From: Hanstruepera flava
GTDB lineage: Bacteria; Bacteroidota; Bacteroidia; Flavobacteriales; Flavobacteriaceae
Length of the DNA: 64,000 bases
NCBI RefSeq assembly: GCF_023634025.1
Contig: NZ_JALJCW010000002.1
Location: 310,001 to 374,000, forward strand
Reading direction: 5' to 3'
Part shown: piece after piece, positions 1 through 9,176 of the stretch
How positions within the stretch are numbered: the first letter of the stretch is position 1
Layout: every line of letters starts with the position of its first letter
Program-made: the position numbers and the translations under genes
The notes under the pieces: generated by a model
What the model saw: the letters and a program-made list of their open reading frames with translations, nothing else
Databases searched by the model: none
Told to the model about the DNA's origin: nothing

Positions 1-536
1 CATGTTTTGAAGCACTATTTAAATATGTCGATTATTTTGTAGTTAATGTGAGTTCGCCAAATACACCTAATTTACGCGAACTGCAAGATAAGGAGCCGCT
101 TACAAAATTGTTACAAACACTTAAAGATTTAAATAGCAAAAAGCGCAAGCCAAAACCTATATTATTAAAAATAGCACCAGATTTAACGGATTCGCAATTG
201 TTGGACATTATAGACATCGTTAAAGACACTAAAATTAATGGTGTTATCGCAACCAATACCACTATTTCACGAAATGGATTGACAAGTGCTAATAAAACTG
301 AAACAGGTGGTTTAAGTGGTAAACCACTGGCTAATCGTTCTACAGAAGTTATTCGGTTTTTATCAGAGAAAAGTAATAAGGCCTTTCCAATTATTGGAGT
401 TGGTGGTATTCATTCAGTACAAGACGCTTTAGATAAGTTTAATGCTGGAGCCGATTTAATACAACTTTACACGGGTTTTATTTATGAAGGACCTAAACTT
501 ATCAAGCAGATTAATAAAGCCATTATTAATGGATAA
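1..536 (+). CDS. pyrD: Dihydroorotate dehydrogenase (quinone), C-terminal part
   Basis: Oxidises dihydroorotate to orotate in pyrimidine synthesis, using FMN and membrane quinone. The reading frame is open from the left edge (first full codon at 3), so the N-terminal half lies outside the window; 177 residues are seen. Visible motifs are [11 protein letters not shown] (active-site serine loop of class 2 enzymes), KIAPDL, the ATNTTISR strand, TGGLSGKPL, and GVGGIHS followed by [12 protein letters not shown], the FMN phosphate site. The class 2 (membrane, quinone-linked) type is inferred from the [13 protein letters not shown] pattern. The stop codon overlaps the end of the convergent spondin-domain gene by 11 bases. 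Confidence 0.95.
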   Translation, partial: CFEALFKYVDYFVVNVSSPNTPNLRELQDKEPLTKLLQTLKDLNSKKRKPKPILLKIAPDLTDSQLLDIIDIVKDTKINGVIATNTTISRNGLTSANKTETGGLSGKPLANRSTEVIRFLSEKSNKAFPIIGVGGIHSVQDALDKFNAGADLIQLYTGFIYEGPKLIKQINKAIING

Positions 537-1437
537 TAATCTTTTTTAAAACAGACTCTTCATTTTTAAATTTCATATTAACAAGGTAAACTCCTTTTTT
601 TAGATTGGCGACATTAATAGTTTGAAGCTTATTATTTTTAGTGTTTGCCACCTTTAAGATTTGTTTGCCCAATACATTGTAAATGGTAGTTTCTGTTACT
701 ACATTGTTGGGAGCTGAAGCAATATTGAAATTTGTTGTCGTTGGGTTTGGGAACAACTTAACAGATTCGCTTTGAAATTCTTCTACTCCTAAAACATCTT
801 GAAGTGAAATGGTAAGTGTTCCTATTTTTTGGTCATTAAAAGGACTAATGTTAACCAAACTGGTAATTACACCTTGAGGATTTGAATCGGCGTTGGCAGA
901 TGTATAGTTGACACCATCATCAGTACCGGCATCATAAGGATACAAATCAATAGAAATAGTGGTCCTCCAAGAATCGTTCGCTCTTAAATTAATGCCGCTT
1001 ATTGCTATCATCCAATCTGGACTCGGAGCAATCATTGAAACTAACGTTAAAAGCGGGTAATCTTCGCTAACCTCTAAAGCCATAATCTCAATAGTACCTG
1101 TAGCATGGGCTAATGAGCTTCCGTTTATATACTGTTCGGCGTTTCCATTGTTTATGGCTTGCTCCACTTCAATGGCCATAAAAACAGTATTGTCTCCCAA
1201 TTCTGCAACATCTTCAATACCTTGAGTTGCCAATTGTCCCATTTCTAGAAATGTGACATTGCTATTGTGGTTGGCTCCAACTAGTCTAGACCAATGTGCA
1301 TTGGTTGGAAGTGTACCATGATCAGTTGAATTCCAAGAACTCGTAAATATTATATCATATGTAGCTATAGACTGCGAGTATGTAATATTCGTAATAATAA
1401 AAGCTAATATTGAGTAGAGTAGAGTAGTTATTTTCAT
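526..1437 (-). CDS. Secreted spondin-domain protein with type IX secretion sorting domain
   Basis: About 303 residues. An N-terminal signal peptide ends near the residues TYSQ. Residues about 25-200 match the spondin-N pattern: [36 protein letters not shown] and [13 protein letters not shown], which holds the acidic metal-binding cluster of that fold. The last roughly 75 residues are a T9SS type A sorting domain, beginning at [10 protein letters not shown] and ending in KGVYLVNM...KKIIIH. The protein is therefore expected to cross the outer membrane and be released or anchored at the surface. The substrate or partner is unknown; spondin domains elsewhere are adhesive matrix modules. The ATG at 1437 is preferred over a TTG two codons upstream. 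Confidence 0.88.
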   Translation of the reverse strand: MKITTLLYSILAFIITNITYSQSIATYDIIFTSSWNSTDHGTLPTNAHWSRLVGANHNSNVTFLEMGQLATQGIEDVAELGDNTVFMAIEVEQAINNGNAEQYINGSSLAHATGTIEIMALEVSEDYPLLTLVSMIAPSPDWMIAISGINLRANDSWRTTISIDLYPYDAGTDDGVNYTSANADSNPQGVITSLVNISPFNDQKIGTLTISLQDVLGVEEFQSESVKLFPNPTTTNFNIASAPNNVVTETTIYNVLGKQILKVANTKNNKLQTINVANLKKGVYLVNMKFKNEESVLKKIIIH

Positions 1438-1474
1438 AGCCAAAGCGTTTAATATTAGGTCGCTTAATTAGCAA

Positions 1475-1504
1475 TTGCTTACAATTTCTTTTTGACTATT
1501 TTTG
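1475..1504 (+). promoter_or_regulatory. Bacteroidota-type promoter for the LysE-family gene
   Basis: TTG at 1475-1477, a 19-base spacer and TATTTTTG at 1497-1504 match the -33/-7 form TTG-N19-TAnnTTTG. It ends about 20 bases before the conserved part of the LysE-type reading frame opens, which supports a translation start near 1528 rather than at 1600. Confidence 0.6.
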
Positions 1505-1527
1505 GTTTGTAATTAAAATAATTAATC

Positions 1528-2139
1528 ATAGAAATACTATTATCTTTTATTCTGGCTACATCAATATTAGCTATTTCGCCTGGACCAGATAACATTTATG
1601 TGTTAACACAAAGTGTGGTAAATGGGTTTAAATATGGCTTGGCAACGACCTTTGGGCTTATTACTGGGTGTATAATTCATACCACATTATTGGCTTTTGG
1701 AGTATCACTAATTATCAAAGAGAGTGAAACGCTTTTTTTTGTTATAAAGCTTTTAGGTGCATTGTATTTAGTATTCTTGGCTTTTAAGGTTTATAAAAGC
1801 CATAGTACTATAAATTTATCTAACGAACACATCCCAAAGAAAACGTATGGTCAACTTTTTAAACAAGGGTTTATTATGAATGTGCTGAACCCAAAGGTTA
1901 CCATCTTTTTTTTAGCTTTTTTTCCAGGATTTTTGTTTAGCGACACATTAAGTACGGTTCTTCAGTTTTATGTCTTAGGTTTTGTTTTTATGGCTGTATC
2001 CTTAATTATTTTTTCAACTATAGCGTTATTGTCAGGAACAATATCAGATTACATTAAATCACATAAAAATGTTGGGGCTGTATTAAAATGGCTTCAAATA
2101 GTGGTGTTTATAGGTATTGCAATTTTAATTTTAATCTGA
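1528..2139 (+). CDS. LysE/RhtB-family amino-acid exporter (apparent ATA start)
   Basis: Inner-membrane exporter of the LysE/RhtB translocator family, about 203 residues and 5-6 hydrophobic segments. The family signature SPGPDNIYVLTQS is at residues 17-29, followed by GLITGCIIHTTLLAFG, LGALYLVFLAFK and, later, NVLNPKVTIFFLAFFPGF. The frame opens at 1522 right after a stop and has no ATG, GTG or TTG before the GTG at 1600. That GTG lies inside the signature and would remove the first helix. ATA at 1528 gives the family-like beginning EILLSFILATSILA. A start mutated from ATG, or a sequencing error, is therefore possible. The substrate is unknown. Confidence 0.8.
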   Translation: MEILLSFILATSILAISPGPDNIYVLTQSVVNGFKYGLATTFGLITGCIIHTTLLAFGVSLIIKESETLFFVIKLLGALYLVFLAFKVYKSHSTINLSNEHIPKKTYGQLFKQGFIMNVLNPKVTIFFLAFFPGFLFSDTLSTVLQFYVLGFVFMAVSLIIFSTIALLSGTISDYIKSHKNVGAVLKWLQIVVFIGIAILILI

Positions 2140-2144
2140 CGATA

Positions 2145-2909
2145 GTGTTTAACTTTAATAAAAAAACATTCCTTTGGGTAATATTGAGCTTTATTGTTTT
2201 TACAATAGTTGGTACACTTTCCCACGAAATAGGCCATATAGCCATTGCTAAATATTTTGGTTATGAAACGTATTTAAGTTATGGTAGTATGTATCATTTG
2301 CCTAAAGACTATAACCAGGATAAAAATGTTATAGAATTAGAAGAGTTGGAGCAAAAGTTTCAAGATGAAGGAATAACAAATATTGAAGAATTAGATAAGA
2401 AAGTATTAGACCATTACAATAATTTGGTTGCCGAAATTCAAGAGAAATTTCCAAACAATAAAACTCATGATTTATTGATAACTATTGGTGGTCCAGTGCA
2501 AACCATTTTAACGTGTTTGATAGGGCTTTTTATACTTTACTTCAGAAAATCAAAACATCGTAGTGATTTTAAATTTCTAGACTGGTTGGGTGTTTTTCTG
2601 GCATTGTTCATTTTACGTGAAGTTTTTAATACAGTTACAGCAACTTTAACAATGTTTATTTCTGGCTCAACTCAATTTTATGGCGATGAATTTAGAACAT
2701 CAAGCGCATTGGGATTAAACCAATGGGTAGTTCCAATAATAACCATGTTAATGGGTTTAGCTGTTTCTATGTTTATCATTTTTAAGATTATTCCTTTTAA
2801 GTATAGATTCACTTTTATTGTTTCTGGTTTTATTGGTGGTATTTTAGGATTTGGTATTTGGTTTGGATTTTTAGGAAAATGGTTATTTCCAGAAGCTATT
2901 AGTTTTTGA
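2145..2909 (+). CDS. Membrane protein with HEXXH zinc-protease-like motif
   Basis: About 254 residues if it starts at the GTG at 2145; an ATG at 2088 is in frame but would encode residues inside the end of the upstream gene. The first hydrophobic helix carries HEIGH at about residues 27-31, as in site-2-protease-like (M50) membrane metallopeptidases. A soluble, charged segment of about 75 residues follows, then four or five further membrane helices. I do not see a clear second metal ligand of the NPDG or LDG type, so activity is uncertain. The gene follows the exporter closely and may be co-transcribed with it. The function is unknown. Confidence 0.7.
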   Translation: MFNFNKKTFLWVILSFIVFTIVGTLSHEIGHIAIAKYFGYETYLSYGSMYHLPKDYNQDKNVIELEELEQKFQDEGITNIEELDKKVLDHYNNLVAEIQEKFPNNKTHDLLITIGGPVQTILTCLIGLFILYFRKSKHRSDFKFLDWLGVFLALFILREVFNTVTATLTMFISGSTQFYGDEFRTSSALGLNQWVVPIITMLMGLAVSMFIIFKIIPFKYRFTFIVSGFIGGILGFGIWFGFLGKWLFPEAISF

Positions 2910-2953
2910 TAAAACATTTTTGCAGATAGTTTTCTTTACTATCTTTGGAATCC

Positions 2954-3817
2954 ATGAATAAATCGGTTAAAATCATTGAATGTCCACGCGATGCCATGCA
3001 AGGTATCAAGACTTTTATTCCTACTGAAAAAAAGGTACAATATATACAATCGCTATTACGTGTTGGTTTTGATACTATTGACTTTGGGAGTTTTGTGTCA
3101 CCCAAAGCTATTCCGCAAATGGTTGATACAGCTGAAGTTTTAGCGCAATTAGATTTATCTAAAACCACAAGTAAATTATTGGCCATTATAGCGAATACTC
3201 GTGGCGCACAGGATGCTTCACAACATCCAGCAATTGATTATTTAGGCTATCCATTTTCGATATCGGAAAACTTCCAAATGCGTAACACACATAAAACCAT
3301 TGCGCAATCTGTTGTAACGTTAAGTGAGATTTTGGAAATAGCCGATAAGTCCAATAAAGAAGTTGTGGTCTACATTTCCATGGGCTTTGGTAATCCTTAT
3401 GGCGACCCTTGGAATGTGGATATAGTAGGCGAGTGGACCGAGCGTTTAAGCAAGATGGGAGTTAGTATTTTGTCTTTAAGTGATACCATTGGAAGTTCAG
3501 ACCCGGAAAATATCGACTACCTATTTTCAAACTTAATTCCCAAATATCCTCAAATAGAATTCGGTGCCCATTTACACACTACACCATCTACTTGGTTTGA
3601 AAAAGTAGACGCAGCTTATAAAGCAGGTTGTATGCGATTTGATGGCGCTATTCAAGGCTTTGGTGGTTGCCCAATGGCTAAAGATGAGCTAACAGGTAAT
3701 ATGCCAACCGAAAAATTACTGTCTTATTTTACAACAAAAAAGAAATCTGATTTAAATGCTATGAGTTTTGAGAGTGCCTATAACGAAGCGACAAAAATAT
3801 TTTCAGCATTTCACTAA
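2954..3817 (+). CDS. Hydroxymethylglutaryl-CoA lyase
   Basis: Splits HMG-CoA into acetoacetate and acetyl-CoA, the last step of leucine breakdown. The protein is 287 residues, the usual length for the family. It shows ECPRDAMQG (Arg-Asp of the TIM-barrel active site), SFVSPKAIPQM, GAHLHTTP (two histidine metal ligands) and the C-terminal GGCPMAKDELTGNM loop with the catalytic cysteine. The ATG at 2954 is preferred to a TTG three codons earlier because VKIIECPRD starts in the usual place. No other leucine-catabolism gene is adjacent. Confidence 0.93.
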   Translation: MNKSVKIIECPRDAMQGIKTFIPTEKKVQYIQSLLRVGFDTIDFGSFVSPKAIPQMVDTAEVLAQLDLSKTTSKLLAIIANTRGAQDASQHPAIDYLGYPFSISENFQMRNTHKTIAQSVVTLSEILEIADKSNKEVVVYISMGFGNPYGDPWNVDIVGEWTERLSKMGVSILSLSDTIGSSDPENIDYLFSNLIPKYPQIEFGAHLHTTPSTWFEKVDAAYKAGCMRFDGAIQGFGGCPMAKDELTGNMPTEKLLSYFTTKKKSDLNAMSFESAYNEATKIFSAFH

Positions 3818-3825
3818 TCATAAAA

Positions 3826-3850
3826 AAAGCTACTTGAATCAAGTAGCTTT
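3826..3850. terminator. Bidirectional hairpin terminator
   Basis: Perfect 12-bp inverted repeat (AAAGCTACTTGA / TCAAGTAGCTTT) around one central base, between two convergent genes. The T-run is strongest for the leftward TonB-receptor transcript (seven A on the + strand from 3822). Confidence 0.75.
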
Positions 3851-3874
3851 ATAAATTTAGACTAATTCATAGTT

Positions 3875-6094
3875 TTAAAACCTAAACTCTAATCCTGCAT
3901 TAGCTGCAAAAGGCATACCTGGTCTTAATCCAGCAGGTACTCTTGAAACGGCATAGGTAGTATCTAAGGCATTAATTATATTTCCAGTTAAACTAAAGTG
4001 ATCATTAAAATGGTATTTTGCTGAAAAATCTAATACAAAATTTGAATCAACTTTTTCGTTTTCTGGTATGGCACCAGATCCCGCCATTGTTCTAAATTCT
4101 CCCAAATAGCGCCCACTGGCATTTATCTCATATTTTTTGTGCTCTAAAGACACCATCAGGTTAAATTGATGTTCTGGTATGTAAGGTAATTTGTCACCTT
4201 CTTGAACTTCGCCCCATAGATCATCATCGCTTCCAAAGCTATTTTGAAATTCAGCGTTTGTGTAGGTATAACCAAATGAAATTGGCAGATCAAATTTCTC
4301 GTTATTGGAAAGCAAATCGTAGTTTAACAATGCTTCAAAACCAGCAACATTAACTTCACCTGCATTGAATTGTTCTAATGATCCTGTTCCACCAGTTGCA
4401 GCTAAATCACTGCCTAATAGATTGCTGTAATCATTAAAGAAAACTGCAACTTCACCTGTTAGACCAGCAACTGCGAACCTTGAACCTAATTCGTAGTTAA
4501 TACTTTCTTCTGGTTTTTGCCCAACCTGATTACTAGGTGGAGAAAATCCTTTATGAACACCACCAAAAATGGATGTCATGTTATTAAACTTATAGCTAAA
4601 TCCAATTCCAGGAATGAAGACATCAACTTTATTCTCACGAGAGGCTAAATTTATACCTGAACGGTTCACATCATTTTTACCATAATCATCTCGAGTAAGA
4701 ATAATATTTTCATAACGTAGACCTGGTGTTACAGTTAATTTATTATATCTGAATTTGTACATGGCATAGGCTGCAAATGCTTTGGCTGCACTAACTCTGT
4801 TTGCATCAGTTCCAGGTGTTCCAGCTGTGGTTAGAGTCATTAACCCTTGATTATTTATTTTGTAATTATCTACCCATTGAAAACGATCTTCCTCATCGTA
4901 GTGATACCGTAATCCAACTTCAATATCGTGAAATGTATTGTCGCCTTTGTAATGATAATCCAATTTAGTTTGAATACCTTTTGAATGGTATAACCTGTTA
5001 TTGGCTTTTACTCGCAACGCATCGTCTGGAGAGTTTATTTCACCTTTTACTATTTGCATATAATCAGCATACGTTTCTGGATTACTGACAATATTGGCAA
5101 TTCCAACACGGTCACCATTTAACGTCACATCATTTAATTTGTACCAGTTGCGTTGAAATCTGTTATAATATCCTGTTGTCGTAATTCTAAAATCAGGTGT
5201 GAAGTCTAGGCTATGGGTTGCCATAAATTGAATATGTTCAGTATCCATTCTATCAACTTGGGAAGATGCATATCTATCAAACGGACTGGTTTCAAAATCC
5301 TCATCAGTTAATCCTAGATAGGTTTCATTAGAAATTTCGTCTGAATATTGAAACTTAAACTCTAATGCTTGTTTAGTTTTGGCATCATGACTTGAGTTTA
5401 CTCTGAATTTTGCAACTACATCATTTTTGTCAAAGCCTGTATTTTGGTTGTCCAACAGATTTTTAAAACCATCGGAATTATAGTTCAAGTATTCTACCAT
5501 ATAACCGAAATTTTCTTTACTGTCACCAATTTTAGCCTGAAATTGTCCTGTGTTAAAGGTTCCATAACTACCAAAAACTTTACCGTAAAATGAATCTGGT
5601 ATTTGAGTCGAAACCATATTAATGGCTCCACCAGTTGTAAATGGCCCATATTGCACCTGGCTACTTCCTTTTAATATTTCTATGGCCTCCATTCTCGCAA
5701 TAGAAGGGAAGTAATAAGCAGCTGGGGCACTATAGGGAGCTGGCGCAATTAAAACGCCATCTTCCATAATAGAAATTTTGGCACTACGTTCTGGTGACGT
5801 TCCACGTAGACTAATGTTTGGTCGTAATCCGTAACCATCTTCTTCATAAATATTTACCCCAGGAACAGTTCTTAATACACGGTTAATATCTGTGTAATTA
5901 AATTTTGCTAATTCTTCAGGAGAAATGTAGTAGGCAGAACCTGTTCGATTTTTGGCTACATATTTGTTTCCAAAGATAACGTTTGTAGAAATTATAACTT
6001 CACTTAAATCTTGAACAGAATCAAGAGGTTTTTCATTTTGAGCGACTATAGATAAACTTAAAAGTACTGTAAATAGTGATAAATAGTATTTCAT
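3875..6094 (-). CDS. TonB-dependent outer-membrane receptor (FecA-like)
   Basis: 739 residues. An N-terminal signal peptide ends near SIVAQ. A plug domain lies at about residues 45-165, with RTVPGVNIYEEDGYGLRP, ISLRGTSPERSAKIS and the DGVLIAP...YYFP stretch typical of ferric-citrate-type receptors. It continues into a 22-strand-type barrel ending in the C-terminal phenylalanine signature (GLEFRF). There is no N-terminal carboxypeptidase-like or signalling domain, so it is probably a plain transporter. The ligand is not certain; iron chelates are the best guess from the plug. No sigma/anti-sigma or SusD partner is adjacent. A promoter lies at 6137-6167. Confidence 0.9.
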   Translation of the reverse strand: MKYYLSLFTVLLSLSIVAQNEKPLDSVQDLSEVIISTNVIFGNKYVAKNRTGSAYYISPEELAKFNYTDINRVLRTVPGVNIYEEDGYGLRPNISLRGTSPERSAKISIMEDGVLIAPAPYSAPAAYYFPSIARMEAIEILKGSSQVQYGPFTTGGAINMVSTQIPDSFYGKVFGSYGTFNTGQFQAKIGDSKENFGYMVEYLNYNSDGFKNLLDNQNTGFDKNDVVAKFRVNSSHDAKTKQALEFKFQYSDEISNETYLGLTDEDFETSPFDRYASSQVDRMDTEHIQFMATHSLDFTPDFRITTTGYYNRFQRNWYKLNDVTLNGDRVGIANIVSNPETYADYMQIVKGEINSPDDALRVKANNRLYHSKGIQTKLDYHYKGDNTFHDIEVGLRYHYDEEDRFQWVDNYKINNQGLMTLTTAGTPGTDANRVSAAKAFAAYAMYKFRYNKLTVTPGLRYENIILTRDDYGKNDVNRSGINLASRENKVDVFIPGIGFSYKFNNMTSIFGGVHKGFSPPSNQVGQKPEESINYELGSRFAVAGLTGEVAVFFNDYSNLLGSDLAATGGTGSLEQFNAGEVNVAGFEALLNYDLLSNNEKFDLPISFGYTYTNAEFQNSFGSDDDLWGEVQEGDKLPYIPEHQFNLMVSLEHKKYEINASGRYLGEFRTMAGSGAIPENEKVDSNFVLDFSAKYHFNDHFSLTGNIINALDTTYAVSRVPAGLRPGMPFAANAGLEFRF

Positions 6095-6136
6095 TTTTAT
6101 TTAGACTTATTATAAATAGAATTGATTTAACGGCTG

Positions 6137-6167
6137 CAAAAGTAGTAGCAAAAATTACTTCTCGCAA
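6137..6167 (-). promoter_or_regulatory. Promoter of the TonB-dependent receptor
   Basis: Read on the minus strand: TTG (6167-6165), 20-base spacer, TACTTTTG (6144-6137). It matches TTG-N19-21-TAnnTTTG and lies 43 bases upstream of the start codon. I see no convincing Fur-type palindrome beside it. Confidence 0.65.
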
Positions 6168-6349
6168 GTTTATTTAGAATAAATAAAAATAAAAAAATGT
6201 AATTACCTGGTTATTAATGTGCTATCACATGTTAATTTTTTACGTTGTTATATTGACTGAAATTGCTACTAGTTTTAGCTAAAACCTTTCTTAAAATGAC
6301 ATAATATGTTATTAACATACTATTAAAATAGAAATCCATATTAAAATCG

Positions 6350-6357
6350 TATATTTG
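6350..6357 (+). promoter_or_regulatory. Possible -7 element of guaB
   Basis: TATATTTG fits the Bacteroidota -7 motif and lies 27 bases before the guaB start codon. No TTG sits at the right distance upstream, so only half of the promoter is supported. Confidence 0.4.
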
Positions 6358-6383
6358 CACGCAATTATAACTGTAATTGCATC

Positions 6384-7856
6384 ATGATCGCACATCAAAA
6401 CAAAATTGTTGGAGAAGGCTTAACTTATGACGATGTCCTTTTAGTTCCTGCTTTTTCTGAAGTCTTACCTCGCGAAGTCAATATTCAAACTAAATTCACA
6501 AAAAATATTACCATCAATGTACCTATAGTCTCTGCTGCTATGGATACGGTTACCGAAAGTAAAATGGCAATTGCCATGGCACAGGAAGGCGGTATTGGTG
6601 TTTTACACAAGAATATGACCATTGAAGAGCAAGCTTCAAAAGTTAGAAAGGTGAAGCGTGCAGAAAGCGGTATGATAATCGATCCTGTTACCTTACCCTT
6701 AACGGCTATTGTTCGTGATGCGAAGGAAAATATGGCAGAACATAGTATTGGAGGTATTCCTATTGTAGATGAAAATGGTGTTTTAAAAGGTATTGTTACC
6801 AATCGTGATTTGCGTTTTGAAAAAAATAATAACCGTCCAATAGTGGAGGTTATGACCTCTGAAAATTTGGTTACAGCTGGTCAGGGAACATCGTTGATGG
6901 ATGCTGAAGATATTCTACAAGAAAATAAAATTGAAAAGTTACCTGTAGTCGATGAAAATTATAAACTTATAGGTTTAATTACTTTTAGAGATATTACCAA
7001 ATTAACTCAAAAACCAAATGCCAATAAAGATGCTTTTGGTCGTTTACGTGTTGCTGCTGCCATTGGTGTAACTGGCGATGCAGTAGATAGAGCTGAAGCA
7101 TTGGTAAATGCAGGAGTAGATGCCATAATAATTGATACCGCTCATGGACATACTAAAGGTGTGGTAAATGTATTAAAGGATGTAAAATCTAAATTTCCAA
7201 CTTTAGATGTTATTGTTGGTAATATTGCTACAGGAACAGCTGCCAAGTATTTAGTTGAAGCTGGAGCCGATGCTGTAAAAGTAGGAATTGGTCCTGGCTC
7301 TATTTGCACAACACGAGTAGTTGCTGGTGTTGGATTTCCACAATTTTCAGCTGTTTTAGAAGTAGCTGCTGCTATAAAAGGTTCTGGTGTTCCTGTTATT
7401 GCAGATGGCGGAATTCGTTATACAGGCGATATTCCTAAAGCCATTGCTGCAGGAGCTGATTGTGTGATGTTAGGGTCGTTATTAGCAGGGACTAAAGAAT
7501 CTCCAGGAGAGACTATAATATACGAAGGTAGAAAGTTCAAGTCTTACCGTGGTATGGGATCGGTTGAAGCTATGAAACAAGGTAGTAAGGATCGTTATTT
7601 TCAAGATGTTGAAGACGATATCAAGAAACTGGTTCCGGAAGGCATTGTGGGTCGTGTGCCTTATAAAGGCGAATTAAATGAAAGTATTCACCAGTTTGTG
7701 GGTGGTTTACGTGCTGGTATGGGGTACTGTGGTGCTAAAGACATTGAAACGCTTAAGGAAACTGGTCAATTTGTGAAAATAACGGCTTCAGGAATAAACG
7801 AAAGTCACCCACATGATGTGACCATTACGAAAGAATCACCAAACTATTCTCGTTAA
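6384..7856 (+). CDS. guaB: Inosine-5'-monophosphate dehydrogenase
   Basis: Oxidises IMP to XMP with NAD, the committed step of GMP synthesis. The 490 residues are the family's usual length. The order is an N-terminal TIM-barrel part ([20 protein letters not shown]), two CBS domains inserted at about residues 95-205 ([40 protein letters not shown]), then the barrel again with GPGSICTTR (catalytic Cys308), [25 protein letters not shown] and the flap YRGMGS. It is a single-gene unit, not joined to guaA. Its stop overlaps the convergent small gene by 4 bases. Confidence 0.98.
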   Translation: MIAHQNKIVGEGLTYDDVLLVPAFSEVLPREVNIQTKFTKNITINVPIVSAAMDTVTESKMAIAMAQEGGIGVLHKNMTIEEQASKVRKVKRAESGMIIDPVTLPLTAIVRDAKENMAEHSIGGIPIVDENGVLKGIVTNRDLRFEKNNNRPIVEVMTSENLVTAGQGTSLMDAEDILQENKIEKLPVVDENYKLIGLITFRDITKLTQKPNANKDAFGRLRVAAAIGVTGDAVDRAEALVNAGVDAIIIDTAHGHTKGVVNVLKDVKSKFPTLDVIVGNIATGTAAKYLVEAGADAVKVGIGPGSICTTRVVAGVGFPQFSAVLEVAAAIKGSGVPVIADGGIRYTGDIPKAIAAGADCVMLGSLLAGTKESPGETIIYEGRKFKSYRGMGSVEAMKQGSKDRYFQDVEDDIKKLVPEGIVGRVPYKGELNESIHQFVGGLRAGMGYCGAKDIETLKETGQFVKITASGINESHPHDVTITKESPNYSR

Positions 7857-8167
7857 TTGGAATTATTGTTCTTGTAAGCTTTAGAATTTGATTTAATTAG
7901 GAGATATGGAATGCCTATAATGCTCACCATTATGATAGCATAGAAGTTTATCTGCTCGTTTTCTAATTGTTTTGCTAGTATATAGCTAAGAATAATTAAA
8001 AATGCCATAGCAAACATGACATTTCTAAATAGAGTAGCTATTTTCTCAATGTTGTAAGTTGCTTGCTCTTCTTTAGACATGGTATTATAGCCAGCAATAA
8101 GGTTATAAAATCTTCCATGTTTTATTAAAACTCCTAAAACGACGAAAATAATTGCTGTTGCTATCAT
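7853..8167 (-). CDS. DUF3784-like small membrane protein
   Basis: 104 residues with three hydrophobic segments (about residues 2-18, 50-66 and 74-90). Between helices one and two is [20 protein letters not shown], the hallmark stretch of the DUF3784 family. Its molecular role is unknown. It lies 2 bases downstream of the 77-residue gene and both probably share a transcript. Confidence 0.75.
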   Translation of the reverse strand: MIATAIIFVVLGVLIKHGRFYNLIAGYNTMSKEEQATYNIEKIATLFRNVMFAMAFLIILSYILAKQLENEQINFYAIIMVSIIGIPYLLIKSNSKAYKNNNSN

Positions 8168-8169
8168 AT

Positions 8170-8400
8170 TTATTCCTGATATAATTGTCCGCGATGTGGT
8201 TTTAAGGCATCGCGAATTGGTTTCATAATATGTTCTGGTACAACCATAAATGCAATAGCGTGCATATCGTTAATGGTTTGAAAGCCAGTAATATTCAAAT
8301 TTAATTGTTCTGTTTTTATATAATCCTTTAAATGGATTTCATGATGTTCAGCTGTTTTTTCAGCAAGAGGACCTCTAAAATCCCAAATTAATTTCAACAT
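8170..8400 (-). CDS. Conserved hypothetical protein, 76 residues
   Basis: Short soluble protein beginning MLKLIWDFRGP, with no signal peptide or membrane helix. The second half reads FQTINDMHAIAFMVVPEHIM, suggesting a small alpha/beta fold. I do not recognise a characterised family. It is read just ahead of the DUF3784-like gene. A second ATG two codons upstream (8406) is an equally possible start. Confidence 0.65.
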   Translation of the reverse strand: MLKLIWDFRGPLAEKTAEHHEIHLKDYIKTEQLNLNITGFQTINDMHAIAFMVVPEHIMKPIRDALKPHRGQLYQE

Positions 8401-8522
8401 TCTCATAGCAAAATAGGCACTTATTTATGATGGTTAAAAGGAAATAACACCAAAAATTCATTATTTATATAAAATTAGGTAATTTTGCAAAACATTTAGT
8501 CCAAATCTAAATAAAAGAAATT

Positions 8523-9167
8523 ATGAAACCACGAGTAACGACAGAATTTCAAGCTGGTCAGGCGCAGATTTTTAAAAATCCGTTTTTAGAAAGTTTAACC
8601 AAAACTGATCCTATATCAAATATTATTGTGTATGGCCTAACAAATTTAATATTAGGTTATGTGGCTATTGAAGTTATGGGATTAAGCGTTCTGCAATTTG
8701 TTGGTTTATTTATTGTAGGATTATTTTTTTGGACATTTGCCGAATATATGTTACACCGTTATGTGTTTCATTGGGTAACTGAAGCTAAATGGTCACAACG
8801 CTTTCATTTTATCATGCATGGTGCCCACCATCACTACCCAAAAGATGAAGAGCGTTTACTTATGCCTCCAGTACCTGGGTTAATCTTGGCATCTATATTA
8901 TTTGGGTTTTTCTTTTTGATTTTTTGGATTGCAGGCTATACACAGTTGGTTTATGGCTTTTTCCCTGGATTCTTTGTAGGGTATTTAATGTATTCGTTTG
9001 TTCATAGAGCAACCCACGTAATGAGACCACCAAAACGTTTTAAAAATTTATGGATGCACCATAGTTTGCACCATTATCAATATCCTGACAAAGCATTTGG
9101 AGTGTCTAATACATTTTGGGATAAAGTGTTTGGAACCATGCCTCCTAAAGCTCAAAGGAAAAAATAA
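8523..9167 (+). CDS. Fatty acid 2-hydroxylase-like di-iron membrane enzyme
   Basis: 214 residues of the fatty acid hydroxylase/sterol desaturase superfamily. Four hydrophobic helices carry the histidine clusters FAEYMLHRYVFHW, HGAHHHYPKDEERLLMPP, FVHRATHV and WMHHSLHHYQYPD, then GVSNTFWDKVFGT. This order and wording are close to the catalytic half of eukaryotic FA2H/Scs7, without their cytochrome b5 domain. The likely reaction is 2-hydroxylation of an acyl chain in a membrane lipid, with sphingolipid- or sulfonolipid-type lipids as plausible substrates (inference). A TAATTTTG -7-like element is at 8480-8487. Confidence 0.88.
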   Translation: MKPRVTTEFQAGQAQIFKNPFLESLTKTDPISNIIVYGLTNLILGYVAIEVMGLSVLQFVGLFIVGLFFWTFAEYMLHRYVFHWVTEAKWSQRFHFIMHGAHHHYPKDEERLLMPPVPGLILASILFGFFFLIFWIAGYTQLVYGFFPGFFVGYLMYSFVHRATHVMRPPKRFKNLWMHHSLHHYQYPDKAFGVSNTFWDKVFGTMPPKAQRKK

Positions 9168-9176
9168 TCACTGCAG

